64,000 bases of DNA from Nocardia arthritidis (lineage in GTDB: Bacteria > Actinomycetota > Actinomycetes > Mycobacteriales > Mycobacteriaceae). The translations under genes were made by a program, and so were the position numbers. This document shows, piece after piece, positions 52,658-61,189 of the stretch. How positions within the stretch are numbered: the stretch's first letter is position 1; every line of letters begins with the position of its first letter. The stretch lies in NCBI RefSeq assembly GCF_011801145.1, contig NZ_CP046172.1, positions 5,022,001 to 5,086,000 on the forward strand. The letters run 5' to 3'. Below the pieces are notes generated by a model. That model was not told the DNA's origin, did no database searches, and saw only the letters and a list, made by a program, of their open reading frames with translations.

Positions 52658-53407
52658 ATGAGCGAATCGACTTCACTCCAGGGACGCGCGGTGGTGATCA
52701 CGGGTGGCGGCACCGGGATCGGGCGGGCAGCGGCACACCAATTCGCCGCTGCGGGTGCGGATGTGTTGGTGACCGGGCGTACCGAGGCCACCTTGAAAGA
52801 GACAACCGATGGCACCGACGTGCGTTTCGTAGTGGCCGACGTCGCTACGGCCGAAGGCCGTACCGCGATCGTGGACGCGGCAGTGCGGGAGTTCGGCCGG
52901 ATCGATGTGCTGGTGAACAACGCGGCGATCACCCGGCCCGCCGACCTCGGTGAGATCGATCCGGAGGCTGCCGAACGACAGTTCGCCACCAATCTCGCCG
53001 GACCACTGTTCCTGACACAATCAGCGCTACCGCACATCGGGACCGGCGGGACGATCATCAACGTCACCTCGAACTCACCGCACCGGGGCTGGCCCGGCTC
53101 CTCGGTGTACGGAGCGACCAAGGTGGCGATGGACTTCCTCACCAAGACATGGGCGCTGGAACTGGCCGACCGCGGCGTCCGCGTCGTGTCGATCGCGCCC
53201 GGCATCACCCGGACACCCATCCTCACCAACGCGGGCCTGACACCGGAACAAGTGGACTCGGCCCTGCAGTACCTCAGCCGCATACCGCTGGCCAGGGCGG
53301 CCGAACCGGACGAGATAGCCTGGTGGCTCGTGGCCGTGGCCCGCCCCGAAGCCGGATATCTGACCGGCCAGGTCATCCGGGTGGACGGCGGTTTGAGCGC
53401 GGTATGA
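52658..53407 (+). CDS. Short-chain dehydrogenase/reductase
   Basis: 249-aa classical SDR. Seen: cofactor motif TGGGTGIG near residue 16, VTGRTE after the second strand (Arg favours NADP(H)), NNAA near 87, catalytic Ser region NVTSNSP near 135, YGATK near 150 (Tyr and Lys of YxxxK) and APGITRTPI near 182. The C-terminal GYLTGQVIRVDGGLSAV is standard. No Shine-Dalgarno is visible and the MerR-type promoter places the transcript start at about the ATG, so the message is probably leaderless. The stop overlaps a possible MerR start (ATGA). The substrate is unknown; MerR control suggests a xenobiotic or redox-linked role. Confidence 0.93.
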   Translation: MSESTSLQGRAVVITGGGTGIGRAAAHQFAAAGADVLVTGRTEATLKETTDGTDVRFVVADVATAEGRTAIVDAAVREFGRIDVLVNNAAITRPADLGEIDPEAAERQFATNLAGPLFLTQSALPHIGTGGTIINVTSNSPHRGWPGSSVYGATKVAMDFLTKTWALELADRGVRVVSIAPGITRTPILTNAGLTPEQVDSALQYLSRIPLARAAEPDEIAWWLVAVARPEAGYLTGQVIRVDGGLSAV

Positions 53408-53418
53408 GGCGAGGCGGA

Positions 53419-53802
53419 ATGCGGATCGGTGAGCTTGCCGAGCGGGCAGGGGTGACCCGCCGCGCCCTTCGGTATTACGAGGCGCACGGGCTGCTGCCCG
53501 ACCGGCGCACGGCGAATGGGTATCGGGACTACGACGAGCGTGCGGTACGCCGAGTGGACAACATTCGCCGACTCCTGTCGGTCGGATTCACCGCCGAGGA
53601 AATCGTCGAATTTCTACCCTGCCTGGAATCGGAGATCGTGCTCGATCCCGTATGCCCGGACAGTGCCGAGCCGATCGCCCGCAAACTGTCCGCCGTGCAG
53701 TCCACCCTCGACGAGCTCACCGAAACCCGCGACCGACTCGCCGCGCTACTCGCCGCGGTCACCTCGGGCCCGGTTACCGGCCCCGTGAGCAAGGCGGGCT
53801 GA
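53419..53802 (+). CDS. MerR-family transcriptional regulator
   Basis: 127-aa regulator with the N-terminal winged helix RIGELAERAGVTRRALRYYE, wing residues ANGYRDYDERAVRR and a helical dimerisation region with two Cys (LPCLESEIVLDPVCPDS). The start at MRIGEL fits the family and follows a GGCGGA box; an earlier ATG at 53404 overlaps the SDR stop and would add five residues. It is co-transcribed with the SDR and probably activates the shared promoter through the dyad at 52619. Confidence 0.92.
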   Translation: MRIGELAERAGVTRRALRYYEAHGLLPDRRTANGYRDYDERAVRRVDNIRRLLSVGFTAEEIVEFLPCLESEIVLDPVCPDSAEPIARKLSAVQSTLDELTETRDRLAALLAAVTSGPVTGPVSKAG

Positions 53803-53901
53803 TCGCCCAAAACGCGGATACGCGAGGTCAATTGGCGTTCGGATCGAATCCTCCGGCTTTTCGGTTGCCTTCGGCTCGGTCCTGCGACGTTGGATTCGAG
53901 C

Positions 53902-55104
53902 ATGACCAACATCATGATCGGCACGAGGCGCACACCACCGCAGACCCATCGGGCGTGGCCCGCGCTGCTCACTATGTTCCTGGGCAGCTTTTCGCTGGTG
54001 ACCGCCGAGTTCCTGCCACCTGGTGTGCTGACGCTCATAGCATCCGATCTCGGGGCCACCGAGGGTGTGGTCGGGCTGTCGGTCAGCGCCACCGCCTTCA
54101 CCGCCTTGCTGGCGGCCGTGGGGTTGAGCGCGGTGTTTCCCCGGCAGGATCGGCGCTCTCTGTTGTTGGCGTTGACCCTGCTCGCCGTGGTCTCGAATGT
54201 TGCTGTGGCGCTGGCGCCGAACCTCGCGGTGCTACTGGTGGCGCGGTTGCTGCTCGGATCGGCGATCGGAGGGTTCTGGTCGATGTCGCTGGTAATCGCG
54301 ACTCAGCTGGTGCCGGCCGAGCGGGTCGGGCGGGCGATGATGATCGTCAATGCCGGCACCACGGTGGCCACGGTGGCCGGGGTCCCGGCCGGAGTTCTCC
54401 TGAGCAACAGTGCCGGGTGGCGAATCGTCTTCGGCGTCGCCGCGGTGCTGACCGTCGTCGCGACCGTTGCTGTCCGGGTGGCACTGCCACCCATCACGCC
54501 TACGCCGGGCATCAGCTGGGCGGCGATGGGAGCAGCGTTGCGCGCCCGGGGTGTGGCGCTCGGGTTGATCAGCGTCGTCGCTGTCATCGGCGGGCACTTC
54601 GCCGGGTTCACCTACATCCGGCCGGCTCTGGCTGAACGGCTCGATGCCGAGTCGGGGGTAGTCGCGATCCTGCTGGCATTGTTCGGAGTTGGCGGATTGA
54701 TCGGCAACTTTGTCATCGGAGCCCTGGTCGATCGCTGGCTGCGTGGGTTGCTGGTCGTCGTACCCGCCGTCATCGGGCTGGGCATCGCCGGCGTCGCCGC
54801 TGGGATACCAGTTCTCGGGTACGTGGCCGCCGTGGTGTGGGGCGCGGCGTTCGGCGGCATCCTCAACGTCGCCCAGCTGTGGGTGACCCGGGCCCTGCCC
54901 GATCGGGTCGAGGTCGCTGGCGGGCTGCTGGTGGCGGGTTTCCAGACCGCGATCATCCTCGGCTCCGCGATCGGCGGGGTGGGCGTGGACGGCATCGGGC
55001 TTGCCCCGACCTACCTCGTCGCCGCGGCCGCCGCCATCGCCGGGGGCGTCCTGCTCTGGGTTTCGCTCAACCGAGCCGACGCTGCCGCCACTGAGTCGGC
55101 GTGA
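53902..55104 (+). CDS. MFS transporter
   Basis: 400-aa drug/metabolite efflux-type carrier of the DHA1 (arabinose-efflux AraJ/YdhP-like) group with about 12 transmembrane segments across the whole length. The opening FLGSFSLVTAEFLPPGVLTL and RLLLGSAIGGFWSMSLVIAT match motifs of this group; the loop after TM2 (FPRQDRR) is the motif-A region. The start was placed at MTNIM; an upstream TTG is less likely. It is convergent with, and overlaps by 38 bp, the broken AraC gene. Its substrate could be an endogenous compound, but no direct link to the biosynthetic loci is visible. Confidence 0.9.
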   Translation: MTNIMIGTRRTPPQTHRAWPALLTMFLGSFSLVTAEFLPPGVLTLIASDLGATEGVVGLSVSATAFTALLAAVGLSAVFPRQDRRSLLLALTLLAVVSNVAVALAPNLAVLLVARLLLGSAIGGFWSMSLVIATQLVPAERVGRAMMIVNAGTTVATVAGVPAGVLLSNSAGWRIVFGVAAVLTVVATVAVRVALPPITPTPGISWAAMGAALRARGVALGLISVVAVIGGHFAGFTYIRPALAERLDAESGVVAILLALFGVGGLIGNFVIGALVDRWLRGLLVVVPAVIGLGIAGVAAGIPVLGYVAAVVWGAAFGGILNVAQLWVTRALPDRVEVAGGLLVAGFQTAIILGSAIGGVGVDGIGLAPTYLVAAAAAIAGGVLLWVSLNRADAAATESA

Positions 55105-55896
55105 GTCCGGTATGCCGGCGGAACGCCCGGCCAAAGGCGGTCTGGGAGCCGTAACCGAGCCGGTGGCCGATCGCGCCGATCGACAGGTCGGAGCTGGCCA
55201 GCTGTCGCTTCGCGTGTTCGATTCGGACGCTCGCCAGATAGCGACCGGGCGTCTGACCGGTGGCGGTCCGGAAGCGGGCGGCGAAACTGGTCCGCGAGGC
55301 CAGCGCGATCCGGGCCAACTCCTCGACTGTCCACTCCCGGCCCGGAGCCCCCCGGATAGCCGCGACCGCCTTGGCCAGGTCGGGATCGTTCACCTGCATC
55401 AGCCACTGGTGCGGTGCGCAACCGCGGGCATGCCAGGACGACACCGCGATGGAGGCGAGCAGCGTCACAATTCGATTGCCAACCACACCGTGCGGGCGCT
55501 CGCATTCGCTGACCAGGTCGCGCAGCATCGCGGTAACCGTCGGTTGATCGTTCGCGAAGCCGGTGACCAGCATCGTCTCCGGCAAAACGGTCCCGGTGGT
55601 GTCGCTGCCCGCCGAGGCGAGCCCGACCCGCAGCACATCCGCCGTGGACAGCCCGACCAGACTGAGCCCTTTCCCTGCGAGATGAACAGGAAGTCGCCAG
55701 GAGCCAAGTCCTGCGACCCGCCGATGGTCTCAACCCGGACCAGCCCGGTATTCACCAGCAACGCCACTGGCGCGGCGCGCGGCACGAAGATCCGATCGCA
55801 GGCGGATAGATCGATCGCTTCACGATCGACAAAGTGCCAACTCAGGCGTTCCAGCACAGCGTCGAGACTCGACGCGACAGAGTCGGCCGGACCCAT
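55067..55896 (-). pseudogene. AraC-family regulator with apparent frameshift
   Basis: The N-terminal AraC ligand-binding (cupin) domain reads MGPADSVASSLDAVLERLSW then RIFVPRAAPVALLVNTGL then LAPGDFLFISQGKG. There the frame breaks at about 55668, and the family-like sequence continues in another frame as LSLVGLSTADVLRVGLASAG to the C-terminal AraC DNA-binding pair (TVEELARIALASRTSFAARF; IGAIGHRLGYGSQTAFGRAF). One base added to a GGG run would restore a complete regulator of about 275 aa. It is divergent from the FMN reductase gene, the likely former target. Confidence 0.75.
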
Positions 55897-56055
55897 CGAG
55901 ACACGGTCTTCGGCAATGGTGCCGATCGGTTCGCTCACTTTCAGGCGAACCTCTGCCAGTTGGCCGACTATTCCTCGTGACGCCCTGACATTCCGGACCG
56001 CTGCGTCGTCGGAAGGTCGGAGCATTCGCACAAAGCTGGACAGGAGTTTTCGGAA

Positions 56056-56643
56056 ATGACCAGAATCGGCATCATCCTCGGCAGCACCCGCCCCAATCGC
56101 AAGGGCGCGCAGATCGCCCGGTGGGTCCTGGACACGGCGGCACAGCGCGACGACGCCGAATTCGAACTGATCGACCTGCGCGACCACCCCCTCCCGCACC
56201 TGGACGAGCCGATGCCGCCGATGTTCGGTCCCTCGGTCCACGCCGACACTCGCGCCTGGGCCGAGCGGATCGCACCGTTCGACGGCTTCGTGGTGGTGAC
56301 ACCGGAATACAACGGCGGCATGCCCGGAGTGCTGAAGAACGCCCTCGACCATCTGTTCGCCGAATGGACGAACAAGTCAGTCGGATTCGTCTCCTACGGC
56401 GTCAACGGCGGAGCCCGCGCGGTCGTGCAGCTGCGGACGGTCTGCAGCACGCTCGGCATGGCCGACGTGGGCTATCAGGTCTCGATCTCGGTGCTCACCG
56501 ATTTCGAGAACAACACCACCTTCACACCACGCGACCACCATGTCGCCGCCCTTGGCAAAACACTGGATCAGCTGATCGGCTGGAGCACCGCGCTGGCACC
56601 CCTGCGCGCCGCCGCCGAATCCGCCACCCTCGCCCATTCCTGA
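56056..56643 (+). CDS. NADPH-dependent FMN reductase
   Basis: 195-aa flavodoxin-like reductase. The phosphate-binding loop GSTRPNRKG near residue 9, the TPEYNGGMPGVLKNALDHL segment near 80 and FVSYGVNGGARAV near 110 are diagnostic of NAD(P)H:FMN reductases. The start has an upstream GGAG box. It is divergent from the broken AraC gene and 11 bp upstream of a SnoaL-like gene, so the latter two form an operon. It could supply reduced flavin to the halogenase at 38428, but no genetic linkage shows this. Confidence 0.92.
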   Translation: MTRIGIILGSTRPNRKGAQIARWVLDTAAQRDDAEFELIDLRDHPLPHLDEPMPPMFGPSVHADTRAWAERIAPFDGFVVVTPEYNGGMPGVLKNALDHLFAEWTNKSVGFVSYGVNGGARAVVQLRTVCSTLGMADVGYQVSISVLTDFENNTTFTPRDHHVAALGKTLDQLIGWSTALAPLRAAAESATLAHS

Positions 56644-56654
56644 GGAAACGAATC

Positions 56655-57113
56655 ATGAATGCACTCAACGACTTTCAAGCTCGAGCCGACCGCGATGAAA
56701 TCGAGATCCGCGGGCAGATCGACAAGCTCGTCGAAGCATTGGGCGCCAAGGACCTCGAGGCCATTCGGCAGGTGTACACGACCGACGTCGTATCTTTCGA
56801 TATCGAGCCGCCGCTCCAGCATGCCGGGATCGCGGCGAAACTCGAGAACTGGGCGCGGGTGTTCCGGTTCTTCGAGACCGTGACCTACGAGATCCGCGAT
56901 CTGACCTTCACCGTGGGCGGCGATGTGGCCTTCGGGCACGCCTTCGCCCGCCTGCGCGGCACGCTGCCGAGCGGGGTGACACCGCACGGAATGTGGGTCC
57001 GGGTCACCTACGGCATGCGCAAGATCGACGGCGCCTGGTTGATCGCCCACGACCAGGTCTCGGTGCCGCTGGACATCCTCAGCGGCAAGGGCATGGTCGA
57101 GCTCGAACCCTGA
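56655..57113 (+). CDS. SnoaL-like / nuclear transport factor 2 fold protein
   Basis: 152-aa alpha+beta-barrel protein. The opening helix (EIEIRGQIDKLVEALGAKDL), the VVSFDIEPPLQHAGI strand and GMRKIDGAWLIAHDQVSVPL are typical of the SnoaL-like (NTF2) family, which includes isomerases, cyclases and non-enzymatic proteins. It begins 11 bp after the FMN reductase stop with an AGGAAAC box, so translation is linked. Catalytic residues cannot be assigned. Confidence 0.88.
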   Translation: MNALNDFQARADRDEIEIRGQIDKLVEALGAKDLEAIRQVYTTDVVSFDIEPPLQHAGIAAKLENWARVFRFFETVTYEIRDLTFTVGGDVAFGHAFARLRGTLPSGVTPHGMWVRVTYGMRKIDGAWLIAHDQVSVPLDILSGKGMVELEP

Positions 57114-57176
57114 CGGTTCGGCCCGAGCAGACCGAAACGCGCCGCGCGCCAAGGCATATCGGGGCCCCGGACGCGC

Positions 57177-58082
57177 TCAGAAGGTCACGACGACTTTGCC
57201 TTTGCGGTCGGCTCGCGCGAAACGTTCATGGGCAGCGTGGATTCGATGGATTCCGAAGGTGGAATCGACGCGGACGCCGAGCAGTCCGTCATCGACGTGC
57301 CTGGCCAGTTCGCGCAGGCCGGCGCCGTCCTCGCGGACCTGGTTGACGGTGGTGCGGACGTTGCGCGCGGACAGGTCCGGGACGGGCCCGGCCTGTGTCG
57401 CGATAGAGGCGTAGCGGCCGCCGTCGGCCACCGCATCGGTGACGAACGCACCGAAGGTGTCGAATACGGCGTCGTAGCCGCCGGCCCGCAGCGCGGCGGG
57501 CTCGGTGGTGGCGAACTTCGCACCGATGGACCGGACGACGTCGAGCTGGCTTTCTCGCGAAACCAGCGCGTCGACCTGGGCGCCACGCGCATGCGCGAGT
57601 TGCAGCGCCACCGCGCCGACCGCACCCGCGGCGCCGGTGACGAGGAGGCGGTCCCCGGCCGAGACCGCCAGCCAATCCAATGTCTGCAATGCGGTCAGAC
57701 CGATCAGCGGCAGCGCGGCGGCCTCGGCGGCGGTGATCGATTTCGGCGCGGGGGCGACCGAATCGGCCGGTAGCGCGACCAGATCGGCCCAGGTTCCCGT
57801 GCCGGTTCCGAGTTGATGCGACATCGCGAACACCCGCTGTCCGGGCCGCAGATCGCTTGTGCCGCCGTCGATCACGATGCCGGCCAGATCCCAGCCCAGT
57901 GTCATTGGCAAGGGCGGTGTTCCCTCCCCGATCGCACCCTCGCGCGTCTTGTCATCGACCGGGTTGATGCTGGACGCGACAGCTGCGATCAGGACCTCGC
58001 CGGGACCGGCCTCGCTATCGGGGACCTCGTCGACCCGCAGTGAACCCACGTCACCGAACCGATCGATCCGAACCGCACGCAT
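57177..58082 (-). CDS. NADP-dependent quinone oxidoreductase (MDR superfamily)
   Basis: 301-aa medium-chain dehydrogenase of the zinc-free quinone reductase type. It has the GWDLAGIVIDGG strand near residue 62, the IGLTALQTLDWLAVSAGDRL hinge and the cofactor loop LVTGAAGAVGAVALQLA near 150; the zinc-ligand Cys cluster of alcohol dehydrogenases is absent. A strong GGAGGT box lies 6 bp before the chosen ATG, which overrides a longer upstream in-frame reading. It is convergent with the SnoaL-like gene. Confidence 0.92.
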   Translation of the reverse strand: MRAVRIDRFGDVGSLRVDEVPDSEAGPGEVLIAAVASSINPVDDKTREGAIGEGTPPLPMTLGWDLAGIVIDGGTSDLRPGQRVFAMSHQLGTGTGTWADLVALPADSVAPAPKSITAAEAAALPLIGLTALQTLDWLAVSAGDRLLVTGAAGAVGAVALQLAHARGAQVDALVSRESQLDVVRSIGAKFATTEPAALRAGGYDAVFDTFGAFVTDAVADGGRYASIATQAGPVPDLSARNVRTTVNQVREDGAGLRELARHVDDGLLGVRVDSTFGIHRIHAAHERFARADRKGKVVVTF

Positions 58083-58482
58083 ACGCCTACCTCCTGCTAC
58101 TCGATGGTCAACACCGCCAACCTCGCCGGTTTCGGCCCTTATTCCCCGGATTCGACGCGCTACCGCGCTGGCCGACGCGGGCGGCGACAGCGGGACCGCG
58201 AAGGGCGTGCTCATCGGGCAGGGTGCCACCGCGGTCGGTGCGCACCCGGCGCAGGCCTGCGGTTACTCCGCCGAAGCGACTACCGGGCTGCTCACCTCGA
58301 CCGGGCCGTCGAGGCCATCCCCGCGACCGACTCGAGCTGGCAGGTGGGCGGGACCGAACCGCGAGGCTGCCCGCGGACCGGGCCGTCGGCGTTCCGCTGA
58401 ATTTGGCCCTCCCGCAACGGAGTTCGCCGCTTCGCGCGCGAATTCGGTGTGATGTATTCGAAATTAGTTCGACCGGGGCGAG
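58083..58482. other. Intergenic region without recognisable gene
   Basis: A 400-bp divergent gap. Several open frames exist on both strands but none carries a domain, a consistent start or a ribosome binding site. It must hold the promoters of the quinone reductase and the methyltransferase. Confidence 0.5.
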
Positions 58483-59226
58483 ATGACGCGACACACTCGC
58501 TCTGTGCACGGGCAACGCGGGACAGACGACACAGGGCAGGCGCTGGTCGGCGACTACGACGACGATCCGGGGCGTTTCGCCGCCAATCAACGTGCGACAC
58601 AACGGTTTCTGTCCAGGCACAACGTCCATGCGGACGTGGCCGACAGATTCGCCGCGGAGCGCATGCGATTGGTCGCCGATATCGGCGGGGGCAACGGGGA
58701 GTTGGCACGCCTGCTGAACGGTCACGCGATAGCTTCGGTGGTCGTCGACCGCGCCCGTTACAGCGCGAAGGCGCCGAAGCCGGTCGTGATCGCGGACGCG
58801 TACCGATTACCGTTCCGCGACAACACATTCGACGGGGCGGCCATGCTGTGGATGCTCTATCACCTACCCGATCCGCTGATCGCGTTGCGCGAGGCCCAGC
58901 GAGTTGTGCGCCCTGGTGGCCTGTTGGCGGTCAGCGTCCCCAGCCGCTATAACGATCCCGAATTGGCTACGGTGACACCGCGCTGGGGTCTGCCACTGAG
59001 CTTCGACGCCGAAAACGGCGCCGATATCCTGGCGCGGGTATTCGATGTCGTCGAGGTCGACCGCTGGGATGCGCCCCTGCTTCGCCTGCCCGACCGTGAC
59101 GCGCTGACCCTGTATCTACGTGGTCGCGGTGCGACAGATCCGCAAGCACGCGCCGCCGCGCGAGCCATCACCCCACCGCTCACTGTGACCAAACGCGGCA
59201 TGCTCGCCTGGGCACGCGTCACCTAG
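58483..59226 (+). CDS. Class I SAM-dependent methyltransferase
   Basis: 247-aa Rossmann-fold methyltransferase. Motif I reads VADIGGGNGELARLL near residue 65, the acidic end of the second strand is VVVDRARY near 87, motif II/III includes ADAYRLPFRDNTFDGAAMLW near 107 and motif IV/V HLPDPLIALREAQRVVRPGG near 127. It belongs to the ubiE-like small-molecule group. The start ATG follows a GGGGCGAG box. No partner gene indicates the substrate. Confidence 0.9.
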   Translation: MTRHTRSVHGQRGTDDTGQALVGDYDDDPGRFAANQRATQRFLSRHNVHADVADRFAAERMRLVADIGGGNGELARLLNGHAIASVVVDRARYSAKAPKPVVIADAYRLPFRDNTFDGAAMLWMLYHLPDPLIALREAQRVVRPGGLLAVSVPSRYNDPELATVTPRWGLPLSFDAENGADILARVFDVVEVDRWDAPLLRLPDRDALTLYLRGRGATDPQARAAARAITPPLTVTKRGMLAWARVT

Positions 59227-59274
59227 CGGCGACCCACAACGGCCGGTCGGCGCATCACGAGCTCGCCGCGGCCC

Positions 59275-59662
59275 TCACCGTTCGGCCAACGCGGCGAGCA
59301 GTGTCAGAAGGGGAAATACGCCCTGGATCGCCGCGGCCCGAACGAAGTGGCGGTCACCGGCGACGAGCACCACGGCGGCGGCGAGCATCGACCCGCACCC
59401 CATCACGACGAGCGCCCAGCCCGCCGCGGGCGCCGATCGCACCAGCACGACGCCCACCAGTGTGCCGATGGCCAGAAACAGGTTATAGAAGCCCTGATTG
59501 AAGGCCCATTTCCGCACCGCGGGCAGGTCGGCCCGCCGCTACCCGGAACGTCTGTTCATGAACCTTCGGATCCGCGAAACGCACCGATTCCAGTACGAAG
59601 ATGACGAGGTGCACCAGCGCCGCGGCCGCGGCGAGCACCTGCACAATCGCGAGCACACGCAC
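59275..59662 (-). pseudogene. DUF1304 membrane protein gene with frameshift
   Basis: The first half (GTG start at 59662 with a GGAGGGA box) reads LAIVQVLAAAAALVHLVIFV then LESVRFADPKVHEQTFRVA, and the second half, in another frame, reads VRKWAFNQGFYNLFLAIGTL then VVMGCGSMLAAAVVLVAG to the stop. Together they form the four-helix DUF1304 protein of about 128 aa. A single-base indel near 59535 separates the halves. Without correction neither part would make a full protein. Confidence 0.75.
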
Positions 59663-59964
59663 TCCCTCCGACGAACGACGAGCCGGGCGAACCGCGAACT
59701 TCGCTCCGCAACGCGGATTCATCGACGGCCTCGGTCCAGCAGCAGGATAGGCCGGTTCGCGATCGCGCCGGAGGACGCCACGCTGGTGCTCGGAGATCGA
59801 GTGGACGGCCGCACCAAAAGCCGCACAAACGAAGTCACTCACTCGGCGTGCCGGATGCGTCGCGACGTGGGCGTCCACGGATGCGAAAGTTGGCGCGACA
59901 CCGATGAATTCGACCGGCGCGGCCGGTCATAACCATCGCGACGAACACACGAAAGGACCATCCG
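59663..59964. other. Intergenic region, promoters only
   Basis: Divergent gap between the DUF1304 relic and the isomerase-family gene. An AAAGGA box precedes the latter. I see no gene or strong hairpin. Confidence 0.5.
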
Positions 59965-60768
59965 ATGACCGAGCTGAACGCCGAACGCGCCCGGCGAGCG
60001 ATCGTCGAGCACACCCGACGTCTGGCGGAATCAGCCGCCGCGGCCGGACCTGACGCCGCCGTGCCGACGACCCCGAAATGGACCATCACCGAGCTGGTCG
60101 AGCACGTGGGCCGAACCCAGCACTGGGTCGCGGAAATCGTCGAGCGGCGCATCACCGACCCCGCACAACTGCCGACGCAGCTGGCCGTGATGCCCGCCGA
60201 CCCGCGCGAATGGCAGGCGTGGCTGTCGGAGTCCGCGCGGCGAGTCACGAGCGCGTGCTCCGATGACGCGCTCGACGCACCGGTGTTCAACCCCGCCGCC
60301 GACGGACGGTCCGGGACTCGATTCTGGCTGTCCAGCATGCTCAACGAGGCGGTCGTGCACGGCTTCGACGCCGCCGACGCGGCGCACCGGCCCGCCGACA
60401 TAGACCCCGACATCGCGGCCGCGCTCATCAGCAACCACTTCGCGATGCTGACCGCCCCCACGTGGGAGATGCAGCGGCCCGAGTCGGCCAACGCCATCCG
60501 GGGCACCGGGCAGCGGCTGCGGTGGACGGCCACCGACATCGCCGACGAGGCGGCCGCGTGGAACGTCGAACGGCGGCCCGACGGGGCGAGGTGGCAGCCC
60601 GGAACCCGGCCCGCCGATGTGACGGTGAGCGGCCCTGCCCGATCGCTGCTGCTGACCTTGACCCGACGACTCCCGCTCACCGACCGTGCAGCCACCGGCA
60701 TCGGTGTCGACGGCGACATCGACCTCGCCCAGCACTGGCTCGACAACACCGCCCACGTCGCCGGCTGA
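59965..60768 (+). CDS. Mycothiol-dependent maleylpyruvate isomerase-family protein
   Basis: 267-aa protein of the DinB/MDMPI superfamily. The N-terminal four-helix bundle shows TPKWTITELVEHVGRTQHWV with a metal-binding His near residue 47, and LNEAVVHGFDAADAAHRP near 130-145 with a second His. The C-terminal part (VTVSGPARSLLLTLTRRLPL) is the SCP2-like domain usual in actinobacterial members. Such proteins use mycothiol, consistent with an actinomycete host. The natural substrate is unknown. Confidence 0.9.
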   Translation: MTELNAERARRAIVEHTRRLAESAAAAGPDAAVPTTPKWTITELVEHVGRTQHWVAEIVERRITDPAQLPTQLAVMPADPREWQAWLSESARRVTSACSDDALDAPVFNPAADGRSGTRFWLSSMLNEAVVHGFDAADAAHRPADIDPDIAAALISNHFAMLTAPTWEMQRPESANAIRGTGQRLRWTATDIADEAAAWNVERRPDGARWQPGTRPADVTVSGPARSLLLTLTRRLPLTDRAATGIGVDGDIDLAQHWLDNTAHVAG

Positions 60769-60784
60769 GCGGCGGCGTATCGCA

Positions 60785-61189
60785 TCACCTGATCGTCCAC
60801 CGATCGCCGTTCGCACCAAGGGCCAGTAGGAGTTCCGGTTCGAGGCAGTCGCGGGTGATGAGCGCCGCGGGCGACCGGTCGCGCTCCAGCGGCGAGTGTG
60901 ACCCGGCTGCGGCGAGGACGCCGGTGTCGAGTTCGGCGCGCACGCCGGGAGCGAAGTCGTCGAAAAACGTTCGGTAGCAGCCGCCGAGCACCACCCTCGC
61001 GACATCGGGGGGATGAGCGGACACCCGTCCAGTGGCCGAGCCCGCACCCCAAATTCCCACGGCCACTATGGAATTGAGCCGCAGAGTCCAATGGCCGAGT
61101 ACCGGGATCGCTCGCCGACCTGGAGGGGTTGATTCGCGTAGTGCCGTCAGATTTCGCACCGAGTCCCGTAGCACGGTTCGGCTATCCAT
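60785..61189 (-). CDS. Hypothetical protein overlapping the lanthionine synthetase gene
   Basis: 134-aa product starting at an ATG 43 bp inside the 3' end of the lanthionine synthetase gene, in another frame. It contains RAIPVLGHWTLRLNSIVAVG, VARVVLGGCYRTFFDDFAPG and EPELLLALGANGDRWTIR. No family is recognised and no signal peptide is clear. The overlap suggests translational coupling and a role with the lanthipeptide enzyme. It is convergent with the isomerase-family gene. Confidence 0.5.
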   Translation of the reverse strand: MDSRTVLRDSVRNLTALRESTPPGRRAIPVLGHWTLRLNSIVAVGIWGAGSATGRVSAHPPDVARVVLGGCYRTFFDDFAPGVRAELDTGVLAAAGSHSPLERDRSPAALITRDCLEPELLLALGANGDRWTIR

